Assembly (NCBI RefSeq): GCF_000346485.2
Contig: NZ_KQ976354.1
Coordinates: 2,575,839-2,639,838 of the forward strand
Length of the DNA stretch: 64,000 bases
Direction: 5' to 3'
Source of the DNA: Scytonema hofmannii PCC 7110
GTDB lineage: Bacteria; Cyanobacteriota; Cyanobacteriia; Cyanobacteriales; Nostocaceae
Below are positions 51,692-60,152 of the stretch, piece after piece. The notes under the pieces are model-generated. The model saw only the letters and a program-made list of their open reading frames with translations, did no database searches and had not been told where the DNA came from. The stretch's first letter is position 1, and each line of letters starts with the position of its first letter. The position numbers were made by a program, and so were the translations under genes.

Positions 51692-53869
51692 CTACAAGTT
51701 TTTGACAACAGAACCAAAATCTGCTAAGACACGGGCATGATTGCGGAGTAGCCCCAGTAAATTTAACCGATTCTGTTTGATTTGGGGGTCGGAATCCATA
51801 ACCAATACGCTATCGGAACCGTCAAAAAAGTTGCTGACTGTGGTCGTAATCTTCTCTAATGCTGTAACCAACTGTCTGTAATTTCTTGACTCTTTAGCCG
51901 CTTGCGTTTGAGGGACTAAATCTACAATGCCATTGTAGAATGCTTCTTCTGAAGGTTTTTGGAAAAGGGAAGTGCGAACTACTGTTGTTGGGTCAAGCTG
52001 TTGTGTATCCAAATTTCCCTGTGTTGCCAAACGAGCCGAACGGTTGACTGTTTCATAAATCTTATCCAACGTACCATCATTCCGGATTTGTTTAAGGAAC
52101 AAGGCGCGATCGCGAACATCCAATAAATCCTTTAATGACCTTTCCGCATATTCTGGGTCATTTTCTCCCAAAACAGCATTTACCAAGTCATAATCGATTT
52201 GTTTTTCTTCTTGTAGCAATGTCCTAATCCGTTGCAAGAAGAACTCTTCTAGAGTCGTCACTAATTGCTGTTTGTCTTTGTTATATGCCTTAACAAAATC
52301 TGTAGCAATTTGCTCTAATAACTGTTGTAAATTAATTGGTAAGTTTGCCGCCCAAGTAATATTAATAACAGCATTGGCTGCTCGTCGTAAAGCAAAGGGG
52401 TCAGAAGAACCTGTAGGAATCATCCCTAATCCAAAGATACTGACTAACGTATCAAGCCTATCTGCCAAACCAACAATTTGACCTGTTAAAGTTTGGGGTA
52501 AAATATCATTTGCCCCTCTGGGTAAATAATGTTCAAAAATTGCTGTTGATACTTCTTCTGATTCTCCACTCGCTGCGGCATATTTTTGTCCCATAATTCC
52601 CTGTAATTCAGGAAATTCATACACCATTTGAGTGACAAGGTCGGCTTTGCAAAGTAAAGCCGCTTTGAGAATATTTTCTCTCTCGTTTTCTTTTAATTGT
52701 AATTGTTCTGTAATTTGCTGGGCAATTTTACCAATCCGATCTACTTTTGCACGTAAAGAACCTAAATCTTCTTGGAATGTGACTTTTTCCAATTGAGGCA
52801 AAAAGTTTTCTAATGGCTTTTCTAAATCTGAGTTGTAGAAAAAGCGACCATCATACAAGCGAGCACGAATAACTCTTTCATTTCCTACAGCAATAAGTGC
52901 TGATTTTTCAGGATTGCCATTGGAAATAGTTATAAAATATGGTAATAACTCCTTAGCGTTAATTGTTTTAAAGACAGGAAAATAACGTTGGTGACTCACC
53001 ATAACAGTAGTAATCACCTCAGTTGGCAGGTTCAAAAACTCAGATTCAAATTTACCAACGACGGCTGAAGGAAATTCTACCAGATTTGTGACTTCCTCTA
53101 ACAAATCTGGGTAAACTTCTGCATAACCATTTAACTTTTGTGCTGACTCTTTGACTTGCTGTGTAATGGTATTTTTCCGTTCTTCAGTATCTACAACAAC
53201 ACCAGCAGAACGCAACACGTTGACATAATCAGTTGCTTTTGTAACTGTTACTGGTTGCGGATGCAAAACCCGATGACCTTGTGAAATGCGATCGCTTGTT
53301 ACCGACTCAGAACCATTCTCTAACTTAATTGGTAAAACTGCCTCATCTAACAAAGCGATTAACCAGCGAATGGGTCGAGAAAACTTTTGCTCTCCATCGC
53401 CCCAGCGCATCAACCGCTTACCCTCTAAACTCCAAATCCACTCCGGTACAAGTTCTGTTAAGATTTCTGCAATTGAGCGACCGGTGATAACTTTCTGTAC
53501 AAAGACAAAATCTCCCTTATCTGTGGCGCGAACTTCCAATGCATCAAGTTCCACACCTTGCTTTTTAGCAAAACCTTGGGCTGCAGGTGTTGGTTTGCCA
53601 TCTTTGAATGCAGCTTGAGCTGGTGGTCCCTTAATTTCTTCCTCCCTATCTAGTTGTTGAGAAGGTAAACCTTTGATGAGAACAGCTAACCGACGGGGAG
53701 TACCGTAAACTTCCACAGCATCGTAAGTGAGGCTGTTGGTTGAGAGTGTTTTTGGAATGTGCGATCGCCATTGAGTCAGAGCATCACTCAGAAAACTCGC
53801 AGGTAGCTCTTCTGTCCCAACTTCCAATAAAAACGCCTTCATCCCTTTATTTTCAATATTTTCTGCCAT
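51692..53869 (-). CDS. glyS: glycyl-tRNA synthetase beta subunit
   Basis: 725 residues (or 716 from Met10 at 53842, [18 protein letters not shown], where the family usually starts). HD-like core [20 protein letters not shown] followed by [15 protein letters not shown] is diagnostic. It pairs with the alpha subunit (GlyQ, not in the window) in the alpha2beta2 enzyme that charges tRNA-Gly and carries most of the tRNA binding. Its neighbour is murD on the same strand, with 57 bp between. Confidence 0.93.
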   Translation of the reverse strand: MAENIENKGMKAFLLEVGTEELPASFLSDALTQWRSHIPKTLSTNSLTYDAVEVYGTPRRLAVLIKGLPSQQLDREEEIKGPPAQAAFKDGKPTPAAQGFAKKQGVELDALEVRATDKGDFVFVQKVITGRSIAEILTELVPEWIWSLEGKRLMRWGDGEQKFSRPIRWLIALLDEAVLPIKLENGSESVTSDRISQGHRVLHPQPVTVTKATDYVNVLRSAGVVVDTEERKNTITQQVKESAQKLNGYAEVYPDLLEEVTNLVEFPSAVVGKFESEFLNLPTEVITTVMVSHQRYFPVFKTINAKELLPYFITISNGNPEKSALIAVGNERVIRARLYDGRFFYNSDLEKPLENFLPQLEKVTFQEDLGSLRAKVDRIGKIAQQITEQLQLKENERENILKAALLCKADLVTQMVYEFPELQGIMGQKYAAASGESEEVSTAIFEHYLPRGANDILPQTLTGQIVGLADRLDTLVSIFGLGMIPTGSSDPFALRRAANAVINITWAANLPINLQQLLEQIATDFVKAYNKDKQQLVTTLEEFFLQRIRTLLQEEKQIDYDLVNAVLGENDPEYAERSLKDLLDVRDRALFLKQIRNDGTLDKIYETVNRSARLATQGNLDTQQLDPTTVVRTSLFQKPSEEAFYNGIVDLVPQTQAAKESRNYRQLVTALEKITTTVSNFFDGSDSVLVMDSDPQIKQNRLNLLGLLRNHARVLADFGSVVKNL

Positions 53870-53995
53870 TAATTTTGTTTTGCTACATAAAATAATGTGG
53901 TTTATCAGTATATCGCAATAACTACTGTATATATTGTTACTTTCGCGTTACACAATGATTATCCACCATATATACTATCAGATCCCCGACTGGAA

Positions 53996-54034
53996 AATGG
54001 GGAGCGGGGAGTGGGGAGTGGGGAGTGGGGAGTA
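53996..54034. repeat. STRR array GGGGAGT/GGGGAGC
   Basis: Five to six tandem GGGGAGT-type heptamers between glyS and the WD40 gene. Confidence 0.8.
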
Positions 54035-54058
54035 GTTCCTTCGTTCCGAGTCTGTGTC

Positions 54059-54104
54059 AGAACCCCGGTTTCTTTAAAAAACCGGGGTTCTAATTTCCGC
54101 TTAC
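54059..54104. repeat. CCCCGGTTT hairpin (MITE core)
   Basis: AGAACCCCGGTTTC and GAAACCGGGGTTCT-type arms with the flank TAATTTCCGCTTA match, in reverse orientation, the inside of the MITE at 4960-5053. The terminal repeats are missing; a CACTGGT array starts instead. It reads as half a MITE truncated by the STRR. Confidence 0.75.
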
Positions 54105-54105
54105 T

Positions 54106-54167
54106 GGTCACTGGTCACTGGTCACTGGTCACTGGTCACTGGTCACTGGTCACTGGTCACTGGTTAC
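54106..54167. repeat. STRR array, CACTGGT heptamer
   Basis: About nine tandem CACTGGT units, the longest array of the window. Read on the minus strand, its last unit supplies the Asn-Gln-stop (AACCAGTGA) of the WD40 protein. Confidence 0.9.
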
Positions 54168-56499
54168 CGTTTAACTGCCAAATTTTGATTGTTTTGTCAG
54201 AACTACCACTGACGATAAATTTACCACCTGGACCGATCGCAATGGAATTCACGACTGCGGAATGTCCAGAAAAAGTTTGTAGCAATTCCCCCGTCTGCAA
54301 ACACCAAATCTTGATTGTTGTGTCCGCACTAGCGCTGAGGATACTTTGCCCATCTGGACTAATGGCTACCGATTTTACCTCATCTGAATGCCCAATTAAA
54401 GTATGGAGGACTTGACCACTATCTAAATGCCAAATTTTTACAGTTGTATCAGTACTACCACTGACAAGAATTTGTCCATCTGAACTCATAGCTACCGAAT
54501 TGACAGCACCTGAATGTCCGCTAAAGGTATGTAATGGGTCTCCTGACCGTGGATTCCACAATCTTATTTTGTGGTCACTGCTACCGCTTGCTAAAATCGT
54601 ACCATCAAAGCTAATAACAGCACCATAAACGACAGATGAATGCCAAAGGGTACAAATGCGATCGCCTGTTTGCAAGTTCCAAATCTTGATTTTATTACTC
54701 CCTGTCGCTAAAATTTGTCCATCAGGGCTAATAGCTATACAGTTCACTGGTTTTTGATGTCCCAGCAAAGTGTGTAGTAGCTTACCTGTTGGAAGATACC
54801 AGACTTTAACGTTACTTTTAGGATGCTCGCAACTACCAACAGCCAGAAAATTTCCATCAGGGCTAACTGCAACAGATGAAACTTCTCCGATATTTCCTGT
54901 CAGCGTGCGAATAACTTTACCAGTTGCAAGATTCCATACCTTGATAGTTTTATCTGCAGAGCCACTGACTACAGTCAGCCCATCAGGACTCATAGCAACT
55001 GATGTAATTTTGTCAGAATGTCCGGTTAAAGTGTAGCTTAAATTATAAGCATATTCCTGTTTTCGTTGTGCTTTGAGGTTAGCTATGATATTCAAAAGGG
55101 CTTCAACATAGGCCATACTTTGACTGTCGCCAAGCATAGCAAAACATTGTTTTAACTTTTCAAGGTATTCTTCATCTTGTACCCTCACGACAGATCGCAT
55201 GACTTCTAAAGAATGATTTCCTGGCTGATGGGGAACTTGACGCAGTCGCAACCAAGCGTTGATGGAATAGTCAGCTTGTTGCTTTGCCCAACTGCGATCG
55301 CTTAAGTGAGATAAACTTTGAGCTAGTTGCAAAGCTAATTCAGGAATCCAGTAGTCGCGTTCTATCTCTAAAGCTTGGTAAAGTTGCTTGTAACCTGTTG
55401 CGATCGCTTGTAGTGTTACGACATCAAGATTATCTTCCAGCAAACCGGGCAGCAATTCTGGTAATAGAGGAGGAACATCGTGGTATATTAGGTGGTAAGA
55501 ATCTGTGACCCAACTTGCGGCTAGAATGTGACAGGTAACCAAAACCTGGCACAGTTTTTCAAGGTCTTGACGATTCACTTGGTATTTTAAGGATAATTTA
55601 CTGACGTCAATTCCCTTAGCTTTCCATCTTTCCTCCTTTTCCAACATTTCTAAGTTAGCAGCGTTGTCTTGACCGAGACTGTTAATGACCTCTAAATCTT
55701 CTCCCAACGATATCAGTTCATCTCTCATGCGTCTCCACTCTAAAGCACGGTTTTTCGCTGATTGATAAACAATTTCTTTGAGTGGAAGTTGAGCAATTGT
55801 TTTATAATAGTAGTTATCTTGTCCAATTCCCCAGTAACCAATGCGGAAATTGAGATAATCTCCACTAGCCTCAGACTCTAAAATCAAAATAGGCTCTGTT
55901 TTTAACATTCCATACAAAGCTTTGATACTGGATTCGCTGTGAAAACGTTTGCTATTCCATGCTCCTGCTAAAAACTCTGTTGGTCTAACAGGATTGTGAA
56001 GGGAATAATAGTTGTTGAGAAAATCTCGCACTCCTTCAGCTAATTTTAACTCGATATCTAAAATATCTTCTTCACGGCGATCGTACTTATCAAATTTGAC
56101 TTTAGGAGGAGCAAGGAAAATTTTGAGCGGAGTGCGTTTATTTTGAGAATGAGACTCTAAAATTTGTGAAGGTGATAATCGCAAAGGCCAACTATCAAAA
56201 ACTTTATTGACTTCAGGTAACTTAAGTGCAGTTTCACGCTGATATGTTGCTAGCTGTAATTGTGCTTTATGATGATCGACTGCTAACTGTTGTTGCTGAA
56301 TTTTTTCTTGCTCGACTTCTCTTCCATAACTCATGCTTTGACTTACATTGCTGACAGTCTGAAGGACTTGCTGAATTTCCTCTGAAGGCATAAACTTTGT
56401 TAGAGAGGAACTAGCTTCACTTCTTTTTTCTATAAAATTTGCAATCACAGGTGCAAACTCTAATACAAGTTGAATGAGTATCTTTAATCCGGGCTCCAT
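54157..56499 (-). CDS. WD40-repeat protein with unrecognised N-terminal domain
   Basis: 780 residues. Residues 1-480 are a helical region I do not recognise (includes a Gln-rich coiled coil near 70-100). Residues about 490-778 hold seven WD40 blades, each with GHSDxxxSVAxSPDGxxxxSGSxDxTIKIW-type spacing (for example ITSVAMSPDGLTVVSGSADK). The propeller would be a protein-interaction platform. It diverges from the deaminase-type toxin-like gene at 56850 with 350 bp between, but a functional link is only inferred. The stop codon is in the STRR array at 54106-54167. Confidence 0.85.
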   Translation of the reverse strand: MEPGLKILIQLVLEFAPVIANFIEKRSEASSSLTKFMPSEEIQQVLQTVSNVSQSMSYGREVEQEKIQQQQLAVDHHKAQLQLATYQRETALKLPEVNKVFDSWPLRLSPSQILESHSQNKRTPLKIFLAPPKVKFDKYDRREEDILDIELKLAEGVRDFLNNYYSLHNPVRPTEFLAGAWNSKRFHSESSIKALYGMLKTEPILILESEASGDYLNFRIGYWGIGQDNYYYKTIAQLPLKEIVYQSAKNRALEWRRMRDELISLGEDLEVINSLGQDNAANLEMLEKEERWKAKGIDVSKLSLKYQVNRQDLEKLCQVLVTCHILAASWVTDSYHLIYHDVPPLLPELLPGLLEDNLDVVTLQAIATGYKQLYQALEIERDYWIPELALQLAQSLSHLSDRSWAKQQADYSINAWLRLRQVPHQPGNHSLEVMRSVVRVQDEEYLEKLKQCFAMLGDSQSMAYVEALLNIIANLKAQRKQEYAYNLSYTLTGHSDKITSVAMSPDGLTVVSGSADKTIKVWNLATGKVIRTLTGNIGEVSSVAVSPDGNFLAVGSCEHPKSNVKVWYLPTGKLLHTLLGHQKPVNCIAISPDGQILATGSNKIKIWNLQTGDRICTLWHSSVVYGAVISFDGTILASGSSDHKIRLWNPRSGDPLHTFSGHSGAVNSVAMSSDGQILVSGSTDTTVKIWHLDSGQVLHTLIGHSDEVKSVAISPDGQSILSASADTTIKIWCLQTGELLQTFSGHSAVVNSIAIGPGGKFIVSGSSDKTIKIWQLNGNQ

Positions 56500-56849
56500 A
56501 AATAGATGTTTGTAAGATAATTATCATTGAATGATGGCTAAGATTTACTTCAATGATAGCTTTGTTATTTCCCGGAGAATTTGTGAGCAGTGACAAATTA
56601 GAACCCCGGTTTCTTAGAGAAACCGGGGTTCTGATACTCAATTATCATATCCCTTGCAGTATTGACCAGTGACCAATGATCGAGACTGACTGTTGCTATG
56701 GAGATGGCGATCGCGGTACAAAAGGCGTTCCAACATATGATGGGTGTGCTTTGCGGTAATATTGATAGCACCTTTATCTGAGGGAAATGGTTAAAACAGT
56801 ACCTAATGCAGGTGCTGCACAAAGCTATTCATGAGATTTTCAGGTAATA
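56500..56849. other. 350-bp divergent region with hairpin
   Basis: Between the WD40 gene and the deaminase-like gene. Contains a GAACCCCGGTTTC hairpin (56598-56632), a short GCAGTATTGACCAGTGACCA stretch that combines a MITE end with an STRR unit, and the likely start regions of both genes. No other gene seen. Confidence 0.5.
56598..56632. repeat. CCCCGGTTTC hairpin
   Basis: TTAGAACCCCGGTTTCT pairs with AGAAACCGGGGTTCT around a few bases. Same family as 54059-54104 and the core of the MITE at 4960-5053. It could act as a terminator-like structure but has no T-run. Confidence 0.75.
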
Positions 56850-57353
56850 ATGACACCAAATACCACTTACTATCCTGCTTACATAGATCTACCTGAAGAA
56901 TTGGTTCAAATTAAAGCTACATTGAAAGCAACAGCTCAACAAGTTAGGTTGCAGTATATTCGACGGGGTAAACTAACCAGTGGAAATGTTGCTGTTTCAA
57001 AGCTTGTTCTTTCAACTGATAAGAGTTACGAGCTAAAAGCCACAAGCAAGGCAGAACCTTTAAATATACCTGGTCAAGAAGGGGGACTGAACAAATATTA
57101 TGAACCGCATTATGATACTGTAGGCGATCCACCCTATCCTAATGAAGCTCATGCAGAATATAAGGTATTCAATGCACTTACTCAAGCAATTGAGGAAGAT
57201 GGGTTGACAGAAGACGTAGAAGGAACACTATATCTTTACACTGAAAGGGATATGTGTCCAGGCTGCGTGATTTCCTGTGAACAAGATTTTCAAGGCAAAT
57301 TCCCTAAAATTAAAATAATTGTCTTCTCTGATATTCCTTACCAAAAAAAATAA
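56850..57353 (+). CDS. deaminase-superfamily toxin-like protein
   Basis: 167 residues. The helical start (PEELVQIKATLKATAQQVRL), the strand GNVAVSKLVL followed by ELKATSKAEPL, and the metal site HAE (101-103, in NEAHAEYKVFNAL) with CPGC (136-139, in YTERDMCPGCVISC) form the pattern of bacterial toxin deaminases of the polymorphic-toxin class: His and two Cys bind zinc, Glu103 is the catalytic proton shuttle. There is no N-terminal secretion or trafficking module, so it is a stand-alone cassette or a free effector. The next gene may encode its immunity protein. Substrate base (C or A; DNA or RNA) cannot be told. Confidence 0.78.
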   Translation: MTPNTTYYPAYIDLPEELVQIKATLKATAQQVRLQYIRRGKLTSGNVAVSKLVLSTDKSYELKATSKAEPLNIPGQEGGLNKYYEPHYDTVGDPPYPNEAHAEYKVFNALTQAIEEDGLTEDVEGTLYLYTERDMCPGCVISCEQDFQGKFPKIKIIVFSDIPYQKK

Positions 57354-57456
57354 ATTACCTTTATAATTGCAAAGAGCGGTAATCAAACATCCTCTAAGAA
57401 AAAATGTCTTGGAGAACTGATTGGAAAAATTAATAATTATGATAGAGAGTTAAGAA

Positions 57457-58110
57457 ATGAAAACTTTTGCTGGTTACTATACAGAATTCAAATTGCCTCA
57501 AGATTTTGAGCTTCCGAATAATTTGCTTATCATAATTCGTGAAGTTTGGGATAGAAAATATCGGGATTTATATGAGAATGGGAGAAAGTGCAATGTAGAA
57601 GAAGCATTTGAAGAGATTATGCAAACTTTTGGAATGCCTATTAATACTATTGAACATCAGCGCTATGTATACATGGCAATGGGAATGGCGCTTGCAGCCC
57701 AAGCTACCTTAAAACATTACTTTCCTGACGACTCAAGACCAGATATAGTTATAGCAAAAGTCAATAACTGGATAAAAAATGGTGTTGAAGTACCCGATGA
57801 TTTTGCAGATACTTTATTCCCAAATATAAATGAAGGAGGAATGTATCAAGCAGCCGATGAAGCATATAACATTTTTTATGGATTACTAAAAACTTTAAAT
57901 AAAGAATCTGCTTATGAAGCAATTATAGATATTTTGTACGATGCAATCACAGGCGATGCAATTTCCCCTTTTGCAGCAGCCAAGAGAGATTTATTCAATT
58001 GGTGGATAATTGATGTTGTTCCTTCAGCATATTGTCTCAAACTCCCATCTAATTTATATCAACGAACGTCAGTATTTCCAAGCCTAAGTGAGCATTTGCC
58101 AAAAAATTGA
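57457..58110 (+). CDS. putative immunity protein for the deaminase-type gene
   Basis: 217 residues, strongly helical and acidic, with MYQAADEAYNIFYGLLKTLN and MALAAQATLKHYFPDDSRPD. I do not recognise the family with certainty; general features recall alpha-helical Imm domains paired with deaminase toxins. Position directly downstream (104-bp gap, same strand) of the deaminase-like gene fits a toxin-immunity pair. A TIGHT operon is not proven because of the gap. Confidence 0.5.
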   Translation: MKTFAGYYTEFKLPQDFELPNNLLIIIREVWDRKYRDLYENGRKCNVEEAFEEIMQTFGMPINTIEHQRYVYMAMGMALAAQATLKHYFPDDSRPDIVIAKVNNWIKNGVEVPDDFADTLFPNINEGGMYQAADEAYNIFYGLLKTLNKESAYEAIIDILYDAITGDAISPFAAAKRDLFNWWIIDVVPSAYCLKLPSNLYQRTSVFPSLSEHLPKN

Positions 58111-58153
58111 ATTAATTAGTCACCGGCAAGAGTTAATTGAAGTAGTTTCTTAG

Positions 58154-58258
58154 ATGAGTGGGTCGTTTACTCCTGAATTGAAAAAAATTCTTTTAGAAGC
58201 GGGTTGTTACTTTGAACGCTTGGCAGAATTATCATTTAAATCACAAGCCCTCCAATAG
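58154..58258 (+). pseudogene. HicA-type toxin, N-terminal fragment
   Basis: 34 residues (MSGSFTPELKKILLEAGCYF, then ERLAELSFKSQALQ). The first 21 match the first helix and strand of HicA/YcfA mRNA interferases, which normally continue with RQGKGDHxxW carrying the catalytic His. Here the frame runs instead into the end of the convergent vapC gene and stops. The toxin core and any HicB partner are absent, so this is a deletion remnant. Confidence 0.65.
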
Positions 58259-58672
58259 AGGATTAGTAAATCGTACACCTTCAATCATGGAACCGACGTT
58301 AAAGTCCTCGCTGTAAATCTCTGAAATTTGATTAAGTCTTGCTGTTGCCCAAATTTGGGCATCCCAAAATGCAAAGTTATGAACTTCAATTCCTCGAATT
58401 GCTTCTAGTGTGATAAGTTGGGTAATATCTACCACATGACAAGCACTCATATAATTACGTATTCGGGCTATAGCTTCAGCAGGAGAAAGAAGAGGTCGTC
58501 TAACACGAGTTGTTGCCATAAAGAACTCACCCATCACTTGAGTACTAATGACTGCACGATTTGCTTGAATGAGTTGGTTAACAACTGCAAGTGCCTGATT
58601 TTGTTTACTTAAATCACAAGGATCGTAAATGTAAACCAGAATATTGGTATCTAGTAAAATCCTACCGTTCAT
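58241..58672 (-). CDS. VapC-like PIN-domain ribonuclease toxin
   Basis: 143 residues. PIN fold acidic residues: Asp8 (ILLDTNILVY), Glu49 (QVMGEFFM), Asp104 (FAFWDAQIWA) and Asp123 (IYSEDF). VapC toxins cleave tRNA or rRNA when released from antitoxin. The gene overlaps its upstream antitoxin partner by 11 bp (58662-58672). Confidence 0.88.
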   Translation of the reverse strand: MNGRILLDTNILVYIYDPCDLSKQNQALAVVNQLIQANRAVISTQVMGEFFMATTRVRRPLLSPAEAIARIRNYMSACHVVDITQLITLEAIRGIEVHNFAFWDAQIWATARLNQISEIYSEDFNVGSMIEGVRFTNPLLEGL

Positions 58673-58958
58673 AAAGGTCTTCTCGCTGCCAATCTCTTCC
58701 CCCTGGTAGGGCAGATCTATTTCTAATGCTATTGATAAAGGTTTTTTCAGCTTCCCATGCAGCGATATTTGTTTGGGGATTAGTAATAGAGCTAATGTGT
58801 AAATTTATAGCTTGACGAATAATTTCAGCCTCGCTGACACCTGTTTGTTGGGCAATTGTCTTTAGCAGATGGTCTTGATGAGGTTCAATATAAATTTGCT
58901 TGCGGATTTTACTGGACACAGCTTTGTCAAAAAGTAATGTATACATTATTATATACAC
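58662..58958 (-). CDS. VapB-like ribbon-helix-helix antitoxin
   Basis: 98 residues from 58958; internal Met5 (MYTLLFDKAVSS) is an alternative start. KIRKQIYIEPHQDHLLKTIA followed by QQTGVSEAEIIRQAI is a CopG/RHH DNA-binding motif, and the C-terminal tail (GGRDWQREDLYER) is the usual toxin-binding segment. It should repress its own operon with VapC. Confidence 0.83.
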   Translation of the reverse strand: MYIIMYTLLFDKAVSSKIRKQIYIEPHQDHLLKTIAQQTGVSEAEIIRQAINLHISSITNPQTNIAAWEAEKTFINSIRNRSALPGGRDWQREDLYER

Positions 58959-59334
58959 AATACATTAACAATGTGCAAATAAAATATCAGTTGAACCAGA
59001 GGATTAACAGTGACTAGTGACCTATGACGAAGATTGTAATGAAAATACTCTTTTCCCGCAAGAAGATTACTTACAGGCGCAGGTAGGACTAAAGCCCACC
59101 AACAAAAATTGGTAATTTTAGAGCGTGAAGCAAGTAGTAGCTTATTATACTGCTGAAGTCTTCATATTGCCAACGTTCTCTAAATATGACGAAAAGCCAT
59201 GGGTATTGTCCCTACCTTAAATAAGTATTAATATTTAAAGCAGGAGTTAGGAATGAATGGCAGATGTTTTGTATTAAACAATGATTGCTGCTTTCGGTAC
59301 GTTAATTTAGCTTTATTTGCTCAAACAATCATTT
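58959..59334. other. 376-bp gene-free region
   Basis: Between vapB and a small plus-strand frame. It contains a fragment resembling the inner part of the 47155-47285 MITE (GCAGGTAGGACTAAAGCCCA) and nothing else recognisable. Confidence 0.45.
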
Positions 59335-59541
59335 ATGTCTGCCAACTACTACACTTATCACATTTACGTTCCTGACTCGCAGCTTGTAAGAGTTACAAAG
59401 TTCGCTCGCGACAATCAACGTCTTACAGAAGCGGCTGGCAAATTTCGTAGCGATCGCTCGATAGATAAAATCAGGACTTACGCAAAAATTGCTAGAAACC
59501 TTGATTTATCGAACCGCCAAGACGCCAAGAGCGCCAAGAAT
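59335..59541 (+). pseudogene. unrecognised small frame interrupted by MITE
   Basis: MSANYYTYHIYVPDSQLVRV, then TKFARDNQRLTEAAGKFRSD, reads like a coding start with good codon use, but from about residue 47 on the frame is simply the MITE at 59473-59563. If it was a gene, its 3' part was lost on insertion. I do not recognise the family. Confidence 0.35.
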
Positions 59542-59563
59542 TCGTAGAGCGTGCGTAAGTCCT
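59473..59563. mobile_element. MITE, AGGACTTACGCA family
   Basis: A 91-bp element with exact terminal inverted repeats AGGACTTACGCA and TGCGTAAGTCCT. Its inside contains a CGCCAAGACGCCAAGAGCGCC run. Immediately to its right begins an EAD1 fragment without its first helix, and to its left ends an unrecognised frame, so the element sits at a breakpoint. Confidence 0.85.
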
Positions 59564-59570
59564 AAAAATA

Positions 59571-59777
59571 ATTCATGCTTTTCCAAAAAAGGATGACTTG
59601 AAAATCATGCTGAGTAATGCGTTAGGGTGGGATTTAGAACGAGTAGCTGGTGGAAGTAACGATGAAGAACTTGTGTTTAATCTTCTGAGATGGGCTGAAT
59701 CTAGAGAGCAAATAAAAGAACTCTTCGATGCTGCAAAAAGATCTAACCCAGATAATCCCAAATTACGTGATTTTTAG
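59571..59777 (+). pseudogene. EAD1 (effector-associated domain 1), N-terminally truncated
   Basis: Frame IHAFPKKDDLKIMLSNALGW, then DLERVAGGSNDEELVFNLLR and SREQIKELFDAAKRSNPDNP, ending PKLRDF and a TAG. It aligns residue for residue with the intact EAD1 at 59799 but lacks the first helix (LTxxQxQxFLEAL) and a start codon; the MITE at 59473-59563 ends 8 bp upstream. EAD1 is a Death-like adaptor domain that links NTPase and effector proteins in bacterial conflict systems. Confidence 0.8.
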
Positions 59778-59798
59778 TTGTAAGTAAGTTATGTTCAA

Positions 59799-60152
59799 AT
59801 GATAGAGATGGAACTAACAGGTAAGCAAAAACAACAATTTCTTGAGGCTTTAATTCATGCTTTTCCAAGTAAGGATGGCTTGAGAATGATGCTGAGTTGT
59901 CGGTTAGAGTGGGATTTAGATCGAGTAGCTGGTGGAAACACCCTTAAAGACATTGTATTTAATCTCCTGACATGGACTGAATCTAGAGAACAGCTAACAC
60001 AACTTTTAGAAGCTGCGCTCGCAGAGAATCCTTTCAATCCTAAATTAATAAAGCTGAGAAAATCTTATTTAAATCCTATTAAAGAAGATGAAATAAACAA
60101 TTTGAAGTTGATTTTAGGTAAAGACGATCATCGACGAACAAGCCACCGCTAA
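59799..60152 (+). CDS. EAD1-domain adaptor, possibly 5' part of a broken gene
   Basis: 117 residues. Residues 4-90 are a complete EAD1: LTGKQKQQFLEALIHAFPSK, DGLRMMLSCRLEWDLDRVAG and SREQLTQLLEAALAENPFNP. In intact systems EAD1 is followed by an effector or NTPase in the same chain. Here the frame ends at 60152, while the adjoining SAV_2336-like sequence continues in another frame (from 60118), so a frameshift or deletion seems to have separated them. A stand-alone EAD1 could still act as an adaptor or decoy. Confidence 0.72.
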   Translation: MIEMELTGKQKQQFLEALIHAFPSKDGLRMMLSCRLEWDLDRVAGGNTLKDIVFNLLTWTESREQLTQLLEAALAENPFNPKLIKLRKSYLNPIKEDEINNLKLILGKDDHRRTSHR

